A stretch of DNA of 64,000 nucleotides from Phenylobacterium sp. (GTDB taxonomy: Bacteria > Pseudomonadota > Alphaproteobacteria > Caulobacterales > Caulobacteraceae): the NCBI RefSeq assembly GCF_030693625.1, contig NZ_JAUYAF010000012.1:1-64000 (forward strand). Direction: 5' to 3'. Under the pieces are notes generated by a model that ran no database searches, was not told the origin of the DNA, and saw only the letters and a program-made list of their open reading frames with translations. Of this stretch, positions 9,173 to 16,968 are shown piece by piece; positions within the stretch are counted from its first letter, which is position 1; every line of letters starts with the position of its first letter. Both the position numbers and the translations under genes were made by a program.

Positions 9173-10290
9173 CTCTCCACGCTGTCCGCCAGCCAGTCGG
9201 CCGAGCGCATCTCCTGCAGGCGCGAGGCCGTGCGTTCGAACTCGAAGGCGCCGTCGCCCTGCGGATAGAGGGCGACGGGGTCGGCTTCGGCCAGCACGAT
9301 CAGGCGGGTGTGGGCCTCGTAGAGGGCGTCGATGAGGATCACCAGCCGCCTGGCCTCCTCCCGCCGGTTGGGCCCCAGCCTCGGCACGTCCTCCAGGAAC
9401 ACCGTGTGGAAGCGCTCGGCGATGGCGACATAGTCATTGGGACCCAGGGCCACCGCGCAGAGGCTGGCGAAGGAGGCCCGCACCATGCCGCCGGCCGCGT
9501 GGGGCAGGTGAACCTTGCGGCCCAGCACCTCCAGGGTCTCACCGATCTCGGCCTCGTTGCCCAGCATGTCGCACCACAGGGCCGCGAAGCTGCGCTGGTT
9601 GTCCGGGTCGTTGGGGGAGAACCAGACGCCCGCCGCCCGCAGGCGGTCCAGGCGGTAGTCGTGGCTCCCGGTCACGCTCACCACGTCCAGGCGGCCCTTG
9701 ATCATCTCGATGAAGGGCAGGAACAGCTGGCGGTTTATGCCGTCCTTGTAGAGGGCGTCCGGGACCCGGTTGGAGGTGGCCACCAGGGTCACGCCGCGGG
9801 CGAACAGGGCCTCGAACAGCCGCCCGAGGATCATGGCGTCGGCGATGTCGGTGACCTGGAACTCGTCGAAACACAGCAGCCGCGCGCCCTCGGCCACCAC
9901 GTCGGCCACGGCGGGGATCGGGTCGTCGCCCCTGTGCTGGCCGAAGCGGGCCTTGCGGGCCGCCGTATCGCCCGAGCGCCATTGCCCGATCAGTCGGTGG
10001 ATCTCGCCCATGAAGACGTGGAAGTGCGTGCGGCGCTTCTTCGCCACCGGCGCGACTTCGTAGAACAGGTCCATCAGCATGGACTTGCCACGCCCCACCG
10101 GCCCCCAGAGATAGACCCCGCGCTGGGCCTCCGGCTTGCGGAAGAAGGCGGTGAGGCCCGAGGGCTCGGAGCCTTCCAGGTCCCCCTCCAGCCGCACGAG
10201 CGCGGCCAGGCCCGACATCTGCGCTGGGTCGGGACGAAGGGCGCCCGAGGCGAGACGGGCGTCGTAGGCGGCTTGCAGCAGGGAGGCCAT
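9169..10290 (-). CDS. zapE: Cell division protein ZapE (AFG1-like P-loop ATPase)
   Basis: The 373-residue ATPase has Walker A GPVGRGKSMLMD, a Walker B-like region LLCFDEFQVTD, and a sensor region LVATSNRVPDALYKDG, all typical of the AFG1/ZapE family. ZapE associates with FtsZ and the division ring in proteobacteria; mitochondrial AFG1 relatives act in protein quality control. Length matches the family. It is transcribed alone and ends inside the LysR stop codon. Confidence 0.95.
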   Translation of the reverse strand: MASLLQAAYDARLASGALRPDPAQMSGLAALVRLEGDLEGSEPSGLTAFFRKPEAQRGVYLWGPVGRGKSMLMDLFYEVAPVAKKRRTHFHVFMGEIHRLIGQWRSGDTAARKARFGQHRGDDPIPAVADVVAEGARLLCFDEFQVTDIADAMILGRLFEALFARGVTLVATSNRVPDALYKDGINRQLFLPFIEMIKGRLDVVSVTGSHDYRLDRLRAAGVWFSPNDPDNQRSFAALWCDMLGNEAEIGETLEVLGRKVHLPHAAGGMVRASFASLCAVALGPNDYVAIAERFHTVFLEDVPRLGPNRREEARRLVILIDALYEAHTRLIVLAEADPVALYPQGDGAFEFERTASRLQEMRSADWLADSVES

Positions 10291-10385
10291 CGCCTCCGCC
10301 TAGCCCGCGCCGCTTGGGATCACAACAGCGGGAACAGGGTCACGCCCCCAGGGGTTGAATTTGGGCGACGCACAAGGAGACCTCC

Positions 10386-10589
10386 ATGCCGCAAGACCCC
10401 CGCAGCTTCTCGCCCGACACCACCCCGTCCGGCCGGGGCGAAGAGATCGACGCCGAGGCGATCGCCGAGGATCTGGAAGCCGAAGCCCGTCATCAGGGGA
10501 TCGGCCGCCGCGGCGGCGCGCCCGCCGACCGCGAGCACGGGGTCAAGACCCGCGCCCACAACAAGGACATCATCAGCGGGCGGGCGTAG
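10386..10589 (+). CDS. Small hydrophilic protein of unknown function
   Basis: A 67-residue charged protein with an acidic centre (EEIDAEAIAEDLEAEA) and a basic C-terminal half. The AAGGAG seven bases before the ATG and biased GC-rich third positions support real translation. No family is recognised. It lies between divergent zapE and the convergent thioredoxin-fold gene, and its last 17 bases overlap the 3' end of that gene on the other strand, which is unusual for two real genes but not rare in compact genomes. Confidence 0.6.
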   Translation: MPQDPRSFSPDTTPSGRGEEIDAEAIAEDLEAEARHQGIGRRGGAPADREHGVKTRAHNKDIISGRA

Positions 10590-11283
10590 CCGCCGGCGCG
10601 CCGGCCTTCTTCGCCACCTGCGCCAGCTCCTTGCGGACAAAGCGGTAGGTTTCCCGCTTCTCGCAGGCGCAGGCCCGCATCTCGCCCTTGGCGTTCCACC
10701 ACACCAAGGTGGGATAGCGGATGCCGGTTGGCTCACTGACCGCGACACCGTTGTCCTTCAGCAGGGGGCGCAGGTCATCGGTCATTTTCCGGCCGGCTTC
10801 GATCACCGCGCTGCGGGCGATGTCGCTGTCGGCGGGGATGATGCCGGGCGCGGTCCAGGCGGCCGGAACGATGGCCTCCCAGGCCTCCATCAGCTCCCAG
10901 GCGCTGGGCGTGCCATGGCGGATCCAGAGCTCGGCCACCGTGCTCCGCTCCACCGGCGTCGACTTGGCCAGGCCGTTCATGTCGCGCCGCGCGATCTCGA
11001 TGACCCGGGTGTCGATCCCCTGCTCGTGCAGCGCCGGGAACTCTTCCTTCTTGAACCGCAGGCAGTCGGGGCAGGTCCTGAACGAGACTATGTAGAGCTT
11101 GCCCTGGGTGAGGCCGGGCGAGGCCCAGCCCGCGCTCTCCAGGATCTTGGTGATCTCAGCCTGGTGCTTGGTGATGGTCTGGGGCCGCCAGCGCAGCTCG
11201 TAGTTCCAGTAGGCCCAGGCTCCACCGCCGGCCAGAACCACCACCAGCAACAGGATCGCCCAGGTCCGGAAACTCATCATCAA
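10573..11283 (-). CDS. Membrane-anchored thioredoxin-fold protein
   Basis: This 236-residue protein starts with an uncleaved membrane segment (about residues 6-26) that would place the rest in the periplasm. A CPDC motif at 71-74 follows VSFRT, as in thioredoxin-fold active sites (CxxC). A second Cys pair, CAC, sits near the C-terminus in an EMRACACEKRET stretch. The middle of the domain is longer than in thioredoxin, so it may be a specialised thiol-disulfide protein; reductase, oxidase or isomerase activity cannot be told. Some DsbA/DsbC relatives share the anchor and CxxC. The three successive ATG codons make the exact start uncertain. Confidence 0.7.
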   Translation of the reverse strand: MMMSFRTWAILLLVVVLAGGGAWAYWNYELRWRPQTITKHQAEITKILESAGWASPGLTQGKLYIVSFRTCPDCLRFKKEEFPALHEQGIDTRVIEIARRDMNGLAKSTPVERSTVAELWIRHGTPSAWELMEAWEAIVPAAWTAPGIIPADSDIARSAVIEAGRKMTDDLRPLLKDNGVAVSEPTGIRYPTLVWWNAKGEMRACACEKRETYRFVRKELAQVAKKAGAPAATPAR

Positions 11284-11326
11284 ACTCCTAGTCTACGAAT
11301 AGGATAACCGCGGCGATCCCACTGTG

Positions 11327-12838
11327 TCACCGCATGGTGGGAATGACGAAGGCCGAATCCTCGCTGGCGCCCTCGGGCCACCGGGCCGTCACCGTCTTGA
11401 CCTTGGTGTAGAACTTCACGCCCTCCATGCCGTGCTGGTTGGCGTCGCCAAAGGCGGAGCGCTTCCAGCCGCCGAAGGTGTGGTAGGCCACCGGCACCGG
11501 GATGGGCACATTGATGCCCACCATGCCGACGTTCACCGAGGCCGCGAACTCGCGCGCCGCCCGGCCGTTGCGGGTGAAGATGGCCGCGCCGTTTCCGTAC
11601 TGGTGCCTGGACGGCAGCTCGACCGCCTCCTCGAAGGTCTCGGCCCGCACGATCTGCAGGACCGGCCCGAAGATTTCTTCCTGATAGGTGCGCATGGTGG
11701 GCTTCACCTGATCAAACAGGGTCGGGCCGATGAAGAACCCCTGCTCGTAGCCCTGCAGGGAGAAGCCGCGGCCGTCGGCCACCAGCTCGGCGCCCTCGTC
11801 GACCCCCATCTGGATATAGTCGGCCACCCGCTGCCGGTGCGCGGCGGTGACCACCGGGCCGTACTGTGCCGAGGGGTCCGACGAGATCCCCACCTTCAGG
11901 GTCTCCATCTCGGCCAGCACCTTCTCGCGCACCGCCTGCGCGGTCTTCGCCCCCACCGGCACCACCACCGGCAGGGCCATGCAGCGCTCGCCGGCCGAAC
12001 CATAGGCCGCCCCGATGATGTCCTTCACCGCCTGGTCCAGGTCGGCGTCGGGCAGGATGATCCCGTGGTTCTTGGCCCCGCCCATGGCCTGGACCCGCTT
12101 CCCGTGCGCGGTCCCGGTCGAATAGACGTAAGAGGCGATGTCCGAGGATCCGACGAAGCTGACAGCGGCGATGTCGGGATGGGTCAGGATGGCGTCGACG
12201 CTGACCTTGTCGCCGTGCACCACGTTCAGCACGCCCTTCAGGTCCATGCCCAGGGCCGCGCCGGCCTCCATGAACAGTTCGGCCAGCCGCACCGGCAGGG
12301 TCGGGTCCTTTTCCGAGGGCTTCAGGATGAAGGTGTTGCCCACCGCGATGGCGATGCCGAACATCCACATCGGGATCATGCCGGGGAAGTTGAACGGGGT
12401 GATGCCCGCCGCCACTCCCAGGGGCTGGCGCATGGAATAGACGTCGATGCCGGGTCCCGCGCCCTCGGTATATTCGCCCTTCAGGGCGTGGGGGATGCCG
12501 CAGGCGAACTCGATGACCTCCAGGCCCCGCTGGATGTCGCCCTTGCTATCGGCCACCACCTTGCCGTGCTCGGAGGAGAGCAGCTCGGCCAGCTCCTGCA
12601 TGCGGGCTTCCACCAGGCGCTTGAACTCGAACATCACCCGCGCCCGGCGCTGCGGATTGACCGCGGCCCAGGCCGGCTGGGCCCGCAACGCGGCCTGCAC
12701 GGCGGCGTCCAGCTCGGCGGGGCTGGCGAGCGCCACCCGGGCCTGCACCTCGCCGGTGTTTGGATTGAAGACCTCGCCATGCCGGCCGGAGGTCCCCGCG
12801 ACGGACACGCCGTCGATGAAGTGTGTGATCTCGCGCAT
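11327..12838 (-). CDS. mmsA: CoA-acylating methylmalonate-semialdehyde dehydrogenase
   Basis: A 503-residue aldehyde dehydrogenase that converts (methyl)malonate semialdehyde to propionyl- or acetyl-CoA in valine and inositol breakdown. The catalytic Cys lies in SAGERCMALPVVV; the cofactor-site AFVGSSDIASYVY and the family-typical PFNFPGMIPMWMFG are present. The CoA-dependent branch is favoured over ordinary ALDHs by these features. It is 9 bp downstream of the esterase gene on the same strand, so they may be co-transcribed. No mmsB is in the window. Confidence 0.94.
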   Translation of the reverse strand: MREITHFIDGVSVAGTSGRHGEVFNPNTGEVQARVALASPAELDAAVQAALRAQPAWAAVNPQRRARVMFEFKRLVEARMQELAELLSSEHGKVVADSKGDIQRGLEVIEFACGIPHALKGEYTEGAGPGIDVYSMRQPLGVAAGITPFNFPGMIPMWMFGIAIAVGNTFILKPSEKDPTLPVRLAELFMEAGAALGMDLKGVLNVVHGDKVSVDAILTHPDIAAVSFVGSSDIASYVYSTGTAHGKRVQAMGGAKNHGIILPDADLDQAVKDIIGAAYGSAGERCMALPVVVPVGAKTAQAVREKVLAEMETLKVGISSDPSAQYGPVVTAAHRQRVADYIQMGVDEGAELVADGRGFSLQGYEQGFFIGPTLFDQVKPTMRTYQEEIFGPVLQIVRAETFEEAVELPSRHQYGNGAAIFTRNGRAAREFAASVNVGMVGINVPIPVPVAYHTFGGWKRSAFGDANQHGMEGVKFYTKVKTVTARWPEGASEDSAFVIPTMR

Positions 12839-12847
12839 GGATCGCTT

Positions 12848-13705
12848 CTAGGCCCGGATGGGCTCGCTGGGTAGGGGCGCGAACACCGAGCGCAGGCCCC
12901 GGCTCAGCGCCGCCGGAATCACCGAGGTGTGGCTCTCGCCCTCGAAGACGTGGGAGGCTGCCGGCAGGCCCCGCGCGGTCAGCCGCCGCGCCATCTCCCG
13001 CATATGGTCCACCATGGGCCAGTTGGGGTCGGTCTCCAACCCGCCCACCGACAGGAAGAGCCGCGTCGCGGGATCGGGCTGGGCGGCGGCCTCGCTGGCG
13101 AAGGCCTCCCGCTCCCGCCACCAGAGGGCGGGGCTGCCCGCCACATGCCGCGTGAAGGCGCCCGGGCGGGTCAGATAGGCGTGCAGGCTGAACAGGCCGC
13201 CCAGCGAACTGCCCACCAGGGTCTGGTCGGCGGGATCGGTGACGTAGCGCCCGGCGATAAAGGGACGCAGCTCGTCGATGAGGAAGTCGAGGAAGGCCTC
13301 GCCGCCGCCGCCCGGCGCGATATCGGGCCAGGGCTGCTCGCCCCTCTGGGCCAGCAAGGTGTCGTGGAAGCCGGCGTCGAAGCTCGGCGTCAGGTCACGG
13401 GTGCGCAGGGCCCCATAGTCGCGGCGCCGGCGGCGCGGCCCCTCCAGCTGGTAGCCGACCCCCACCAGCAGGCAGGGCGGGACCCCGTCGGCGGTCTGCA
13501 GGAACCGCAGGGTCTGGGCGGCGATCCCGAACACGGTGTTGGCGTCCATCACATAGACCACCGGCAGCTGATGCTCCGGCCCCTGACCCCGCCACGGGCT
13601 GGGCAGGGCCACGTCGATCTGGAAGGTCTCGCCGATCACCTCGCTGTGCAGGGCGTGCCTGTGGGTCGCCAGGAGGGTCGCCGGTGCGGGATCGGTGGTC
13701 TTCAT
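12848..13705 (-). CDS. Alpha/beta-hydrolase, putative esterase of the IroE/Fes type
   Basis: The 285-residue protein has the nucleophile elbow GSSLGGLFSL, the family-typical VVYVMDANTVFG, and a C-terminal catalytic His in EGESHTSVIP. These match the esterase_D/enterochelin-esterase-like group (PF00756). The preferred start is ATG 13703-13705, preceded by a G-rich AGGGGGAG; the longer frame from 13768 lacks a good site. Substrate is unknown: siderophore, acyl or carboxyl esters are all possible, and no siderophore genes are nearby. It lies 9 bp before mmsA. Confidence 0.85.
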   Translation of the reverse strand: MKTTDPAPATLLATHRHALHSEVIGETFQIDVALPSPWRGQGPEHQLPVVYVMDANTVFGIAAQTLRFLQTADGVPPCLLVGVGYQLEGPRRRRRDYGALRTRDLTPSFDAGFHDTLLAQRGEQPWPDIAPGGGGEAFLDFLIDELRPFIAGRYVTDPADQTLVGSSLGGLFSLHAYLTRPGAFTRHVAGSPALWWREREAFASEAAAQPDPATRLFLSVGGLETDPNWPMVDHMREMARRLTARGLPAASHVFEGESHTSVIPAALSRGLRSVFAPLPSEPIRA

Positions 13706-13843
13706 GGGCTCCCCCTCAGTGCCGGCGAAGCTTGGCGAGACCGCGCGCTCCCCGCCAGACTTGAACATCGCTCATTTCTTCCCAGCTAAGGACCAGGGGA
13801 GAGCCCTTGCACCGGGTGCTCAGGCGAGGGCATCCTGCGCCCC

Positions 13844-14716
13844 ATGAGCAGTGTCGCCACCGAAGCCCTGCCGGCGCGGCGGGCCTACCACGACCACATC
13901 GTCGACACCCTGATCGCCGAGCGCGCGCCCAAGCTCTCGGGCGGGGTCGCGTGGCCGCTGCTTCGCCCCCTGCTCTATCGCCTGCTGGACTATCGCAAGG
14001 CGCGGTCCATGGCCGACGCCATCGCTCCCATGGGCGGCCGCGAGGCCCTCGACTACGTGTCGCGCCTGCTCGATGTGAAGGTGAGCGCGCGCGGCCTGGA
14101 CCGCGTGCCGCGCACCGGGCGCCTGGTGCTGATCTGCAACCATCCCACCGGCATCGCCGACGGTGTCGCGGTCTATGACGCCCTGCGGGCCCTGCGCCCG
14201 GATGTCTGTTTCTATGCCAATTCCGACGCTCACCGGGTGTCCGAGGCCTTTGGAGAGGTGCTGATCCCGGTGGAATGGCGCGAGGAGAAACGCACCCGCG
14301 AACGGACGCGCAACACGCTGAACCTGACCCGCGAGGTGCTGGAGGCCGAACGCCCCCTGGTGATCTTCCCGGCCGGACGCCTGGCCAGACGAGGCCTGGA
14401 CGGAGCCTTGGCCGAGTCGCCCTGGATGAGCAGCGCGCTGTCCATCGCCCGCAAGTACGAGGCCCCTATCGTACCCCTGCACCTGAGCGGCCCCTGGTCG
14501 ACCCTGTTCCATTTCTTCCACCGCTTCTCTCCGGAGCTGAGGGACATCACCCTGTTCCATGAGCTGCTGAACAAGCGGGGCCAGCAGTTCCACCTGACCG
14601 TCGGCCCCATCGTGGGGCCCGAGCGGCTGGACACCGACGTCACCACCGCCACCGACCAGCTCAAGGCCTATGTCGAGCACGTCCTGCCCCAGCATCCCGA
14701 CCGGGCCTTCGCATGA
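13844..14716 (+). CDS. Lysophospholipid (1-acylglycerol-3-phosphate-like) acyltransferase
   Basis: The 290-residue protein has an acyltransferase motif I in the form NHPTGIADG and a motif III-like FPAGRLARR. These are the PlsC/OlsA-type family signatures; the His-to-Asp spacing is H-x5-D rather than the usual H-x4-D, a variant seen in some members of the family. It is expected to acylate a lysolipid at the membrane. It starts the plus-strand run acyltransferase-tsaE-amgK-murU-addB-addA, overlapping tsaE by four bases (ATGA at 14713-14716). Confidence 0.83.
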   Translation: MSSVATEALPARRAYHDHIVDTLIAERAPKLSGGVAWPLLRPLLYRLLDYRKARSMADAIAPMGGREALDYVSRLLDVKVSARGLDRVPRTGRLVLICNHPTGIADGVAVYDALRALRPDVCFYANSDAHRVSEAFGEVLIPVEWREEKRTRERTRNTLNLTREVLEAERPLVIFPAGRLARRGLDGALAESPWMSSALSIARKYEAPIVPLHLSGPWSTLFHFFHRFSPELRDITLFHELLNKRGQQFHLTVGPIVGPERLDTDVTTATDQLKAYVEHVLPQHPDRAFA

Positions 14717-15180
14717 TCGTGGAGGCGGACGGCGACTTCCGCCTGGATGACGAGGACGCCACCTCCGCCCTTGGCGCGGCCCTAGCCGAGGCGCTGCGGG
14801 TCGGCGAGGCCATCTGCCTGACCGGCCCCCTGGGGGCGGGGAAATCCACCCTGGCCCGGGCCCTGATCCGCGCGCTGACAACGCCCACGGAGGATGTGCC
14901 CAGCCCCACCTTCACCCTGGTTCAGTTCTATGAGGGCGAGGGCCTTTCGGTGGCCCACTTCGACCTCTACCGGCTCACCAGCGCCGACGAGGCTTATGAG
15001 ATCGGCCTCGAAGAGGCCCTGGAGGACGGGGCGGCCTTGATCGAATGGCCCGAACGGCTGGAAGGTCGCCTGCCAGCCGACCGGCTGGATATAGAGATCA
15101 CCATTGAGGGCGAGGGCCGCCGGGCCCGCCTGACCCCCAACGGCGCCTGGGAAGGACGTGGGTTTGAGTTCCGATCGTGA
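14713..15180 (+). CDS. tsaE: tRNA threonylcarbamoyladenosine biosynthesis ATPase TsaE
   Basis: A 155-residue P-loop protein with Walker A GPLGAGKSTLARAL and the family motifs VPSPTFTLVQFYEG and HFDLYRLTSADEAYEIG. TsaE assists TsaB/TsaD in making t6A at position 37 of ANN-decoding tRNAs. Its ATG overlaps the preceding stop, and its 3' end overlaps the amgK start by 23 bases, so expression is coupled. The length is usual for the family. Confidence 0.95.
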   Translation: MIVEADGDFRLDDEDATSALGAALAEALRVGEAICLTGPLGAGKSTLARALIRALTTPTEDVPSPTFTLVQFYEGEGLSVAHFDLYRLTSADEAYEIGLEEALEDGAALIEWPERLEGRLPADRLDIEITIEGEGRRARLTPNGAWEGRGFEFRS

Positions 15181-16255
15181 GGCCATCAAGTCCGCCTTCC
15201 TGGACCGGCACGGCTGGGGCGACGCCGCCCGCGTGCCGCTGAGCGGCGACGCCTCGACCCGGGCCTATGAACGGCTGCATCCCGCCACCGGGCCCAGCCT
15301 GATCTTCATGGACCAGCCGCCGAACGCCGAGACCGCCCCCTGCCATCCTGAGGCCACGCCGGACGATCGCGCCAAGGCCGGCTACAACGCCCTCGCCCGC
15401 CTCGCCGCCGGCCGGGTCGACGCCTTTGTCGCCGTGGCCGAATGGCTCAAGGCCCAGGGCCTGTCGGCGCCGGCCATCCTGGCCCACGACGCCGCCCAGG
15501 GGCTGGCGGTGCTGGAAGATCTCGGCGACGACCTGTTCGCCGTGCTGATCGAGGGCGGCCTGGACGAGGCGCCGCTCTACGACGCCGCCATCGAGGGCCT
15601 GGTGCGCCTGCACGAGGCCCCGGCGCCCGAGGCGCTCACCGCGCCCGGCATCGAATGGCCGCTGCTGGACTATGACGAGGTGGCCCTGAAGACCGCCGGC
15701 GACATCCTTCCAGAGTGGCTGCCGAGGCTGAAGCCCGAACTCAACTTCAGCGACGCCGCCGTCGCGCAGTGGGACGCGATCTGGGCCCCGATCCGGGCGC
15801 AGGGCGCAGCGGGCGCGTCCGTCTTCTGCCATCGCGACTACCACGCCGAGAACCTGATCTGGCTGCCCGACCGCCAGGGCGCCGCCCGCGTCGGCCTGCT
15901 GGACTTCCAGGACGCGGTTCGCGCCCACCCGGCCTGGGACATGTCCATGCTGCTGCACGACGCCCGGCGCGATGTCTCGCCGCAGCGGGAGGCCGCGGCG
16001 CTGGATTACTACTTCAAGCTCCGCCCCGAGCTGGACCAGGCGCGATTCCTGGCCGACTATCACGCCCTGGGCGCCCTCAACATCGTCCGCATCCTGGGGA
16101 TCTTCGCCCGGCTGGTGACCCGGGACGGCAAGCCCCGCTACGCCGCCTTCATGCCCCGGCTCTGGCGCTACCTGGACACCTGCCTGGCCGATCCGGCCCT
16201 GGCCGACCTCAAGGTCTGGTTCGACGCCAACGTGCCCGCGAGCTCGCGCACATGA
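15158..16255 (+). CDS. amgK: N-acetylmuramate/N-acetylglucosamine anomeric kinase
   Basis: This 365-residue APH-fold kinase has the catalytic loop CHRDYHAENLIWL and the metal-binding GLLDFQDA. With the nucleotidyltransferase that follows it forms the AmgK-MurU pair of the cell-wall recycling route, which turns MurNAc into UDP-MurNAc and bypasses the fosfomycin-sensitive MurA step. The start is uncertain: GTG 15158 is one base after GAAGGA, while TTG 15164 is better spaced at seven bases. Its last bases overlap the murU ATG. Confidence 0.9.
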   Translation: MGLSSDREAIKSAFLDRHGWGDAARVPLSGDASTRAYERLHPATGPSLIFMDQPPNAETAPCHPEATPDDRAKAGYNALARLAAGRVDAFVAVAEWLKAQGLSAPAILAHDAAQGLAVLEDLGDDLFAVLIEGGLDEAPLYDAAIEGLVRLHEAPAPEALTAPGIEWPLLDYDEVALKTAGDILPEWLPRLKPELNFSDAAVAQWDAIWAPIRAQGAAGASVFCHRDYHAENLIWLPDRQGAARVGLLDFQDAVRAHPAWDMSMLLHDARRDVSPQREAAALDYYFKLRPELDQARFLADYHALGALNIVRILGIFARLVTRDGKPRYAAFMPRLWRYLDTCLADPALADLKVWFDANVPASSRT

Positions 16256-16968
16256 GCACGCCCGGCCCGAAGGTGGCGATGGTCCTGGCCGCCGGGATCG
16301 GCAGCCGCATGCGTCCCCTGACCAATGACCGGCCCAAGGCCCTGGTGACAGTGAAGGGCAAGGCCCTGATCGACCATGTCCTGGACCGCCTGCACGAGGC
16401 CGGGATCGAGACGGCCGTGGTCAATGTCCACCACTTCGCCGACCAGATGGAGGCCCACCTGGCGGGCCGCACCAACCCCCGCGTGGTCATCGCCGACGAG
16501 CGCGCCACCCTGCTGGACTCCGGCGGCGGCATCAAGAACGCCCGCCACCTGCTCGGCGACGACCCCATCCTGGTGGCCAACATCGATAGCCTGTGGGTCG
16601 GCGGCGAGGTTCCGCCCCTGGAGGCCATGAAGCGGGCCTGGGATCCGGCGAAGATGGACCTCCTGCTGCTGCTGGTCCCCCGCGACCAGGGCATCGGCCT
16701 GGAGGGGCCCCGCGGCTTCCGCCAGGAAACCGACGGGCGCATCATCCACATGGCCGACGACGCCAACGCCGCGCCGCTGGCCAATGTCGGGTTCCAGATC
16801 ATGAAGCCGCAGCTGCTGGACGATCAGCCGGAGGGGGCCTTCTCCATCCTGCCCATCTGGTGGCGGCTGCAGGACGAGGGCCGCATCCACGGCGTGGCCA
16901 TGGACGCCTTCTGGCTGCACGTCGGCGATCCCGCCGCCCGGGACGAGGCCGAAGCGAGGCTGACGTGA
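16252..16968 (+). CDS. murU: N-acetylmuramate-1-phosphate uridylyltransferase
   Basis: The 238-residue protein has the nucleotidyltransferase signature MVLAAGIGSRMRPLTNDRPK at the N-terminus, with ETAVVNVHHFADQM and DSGGGIKNA further on. It should join MurNAc-1-phosphate to UTP. The ATG overlaps the amgK stop (ATGA), and the last base pair of codons overlaps the addB GTG. The short length and neighbour separate it from GlmU and GlgC types. Confidence 0.92.
   Translation: MSTPGPKVAMVLAAGIGSRMRPLTNDRPKALVTVKGKALIDHVLDRLHEAGIETAVVNVHHFADQMEAHLAGRTNPRVVIADERATLLDSGGGIKNARHLLGDDPILVANIDSLWVGGEVPPLEAMKRAWDPAKMDLLLLLVPRDQGIGLEGPRGFRQETDGRIIHMADDANAAPLANVGFQIMKPQLLDDQPEGAFSILPIWWRLQDEGRIHGVAMDAFWLHVGDPAARDEAEARLT

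Noticed and set aside
9310..11307. A 665-codon open frame on the plus strand, opposite zapE and the thioredoxin-fold gene
   Set aside because: It is an antisense shadow caused by high GC. Low-complexity Gly/His/Arg-rich content, no recognisable motif, and a complete ZapE family protein on the other strand.
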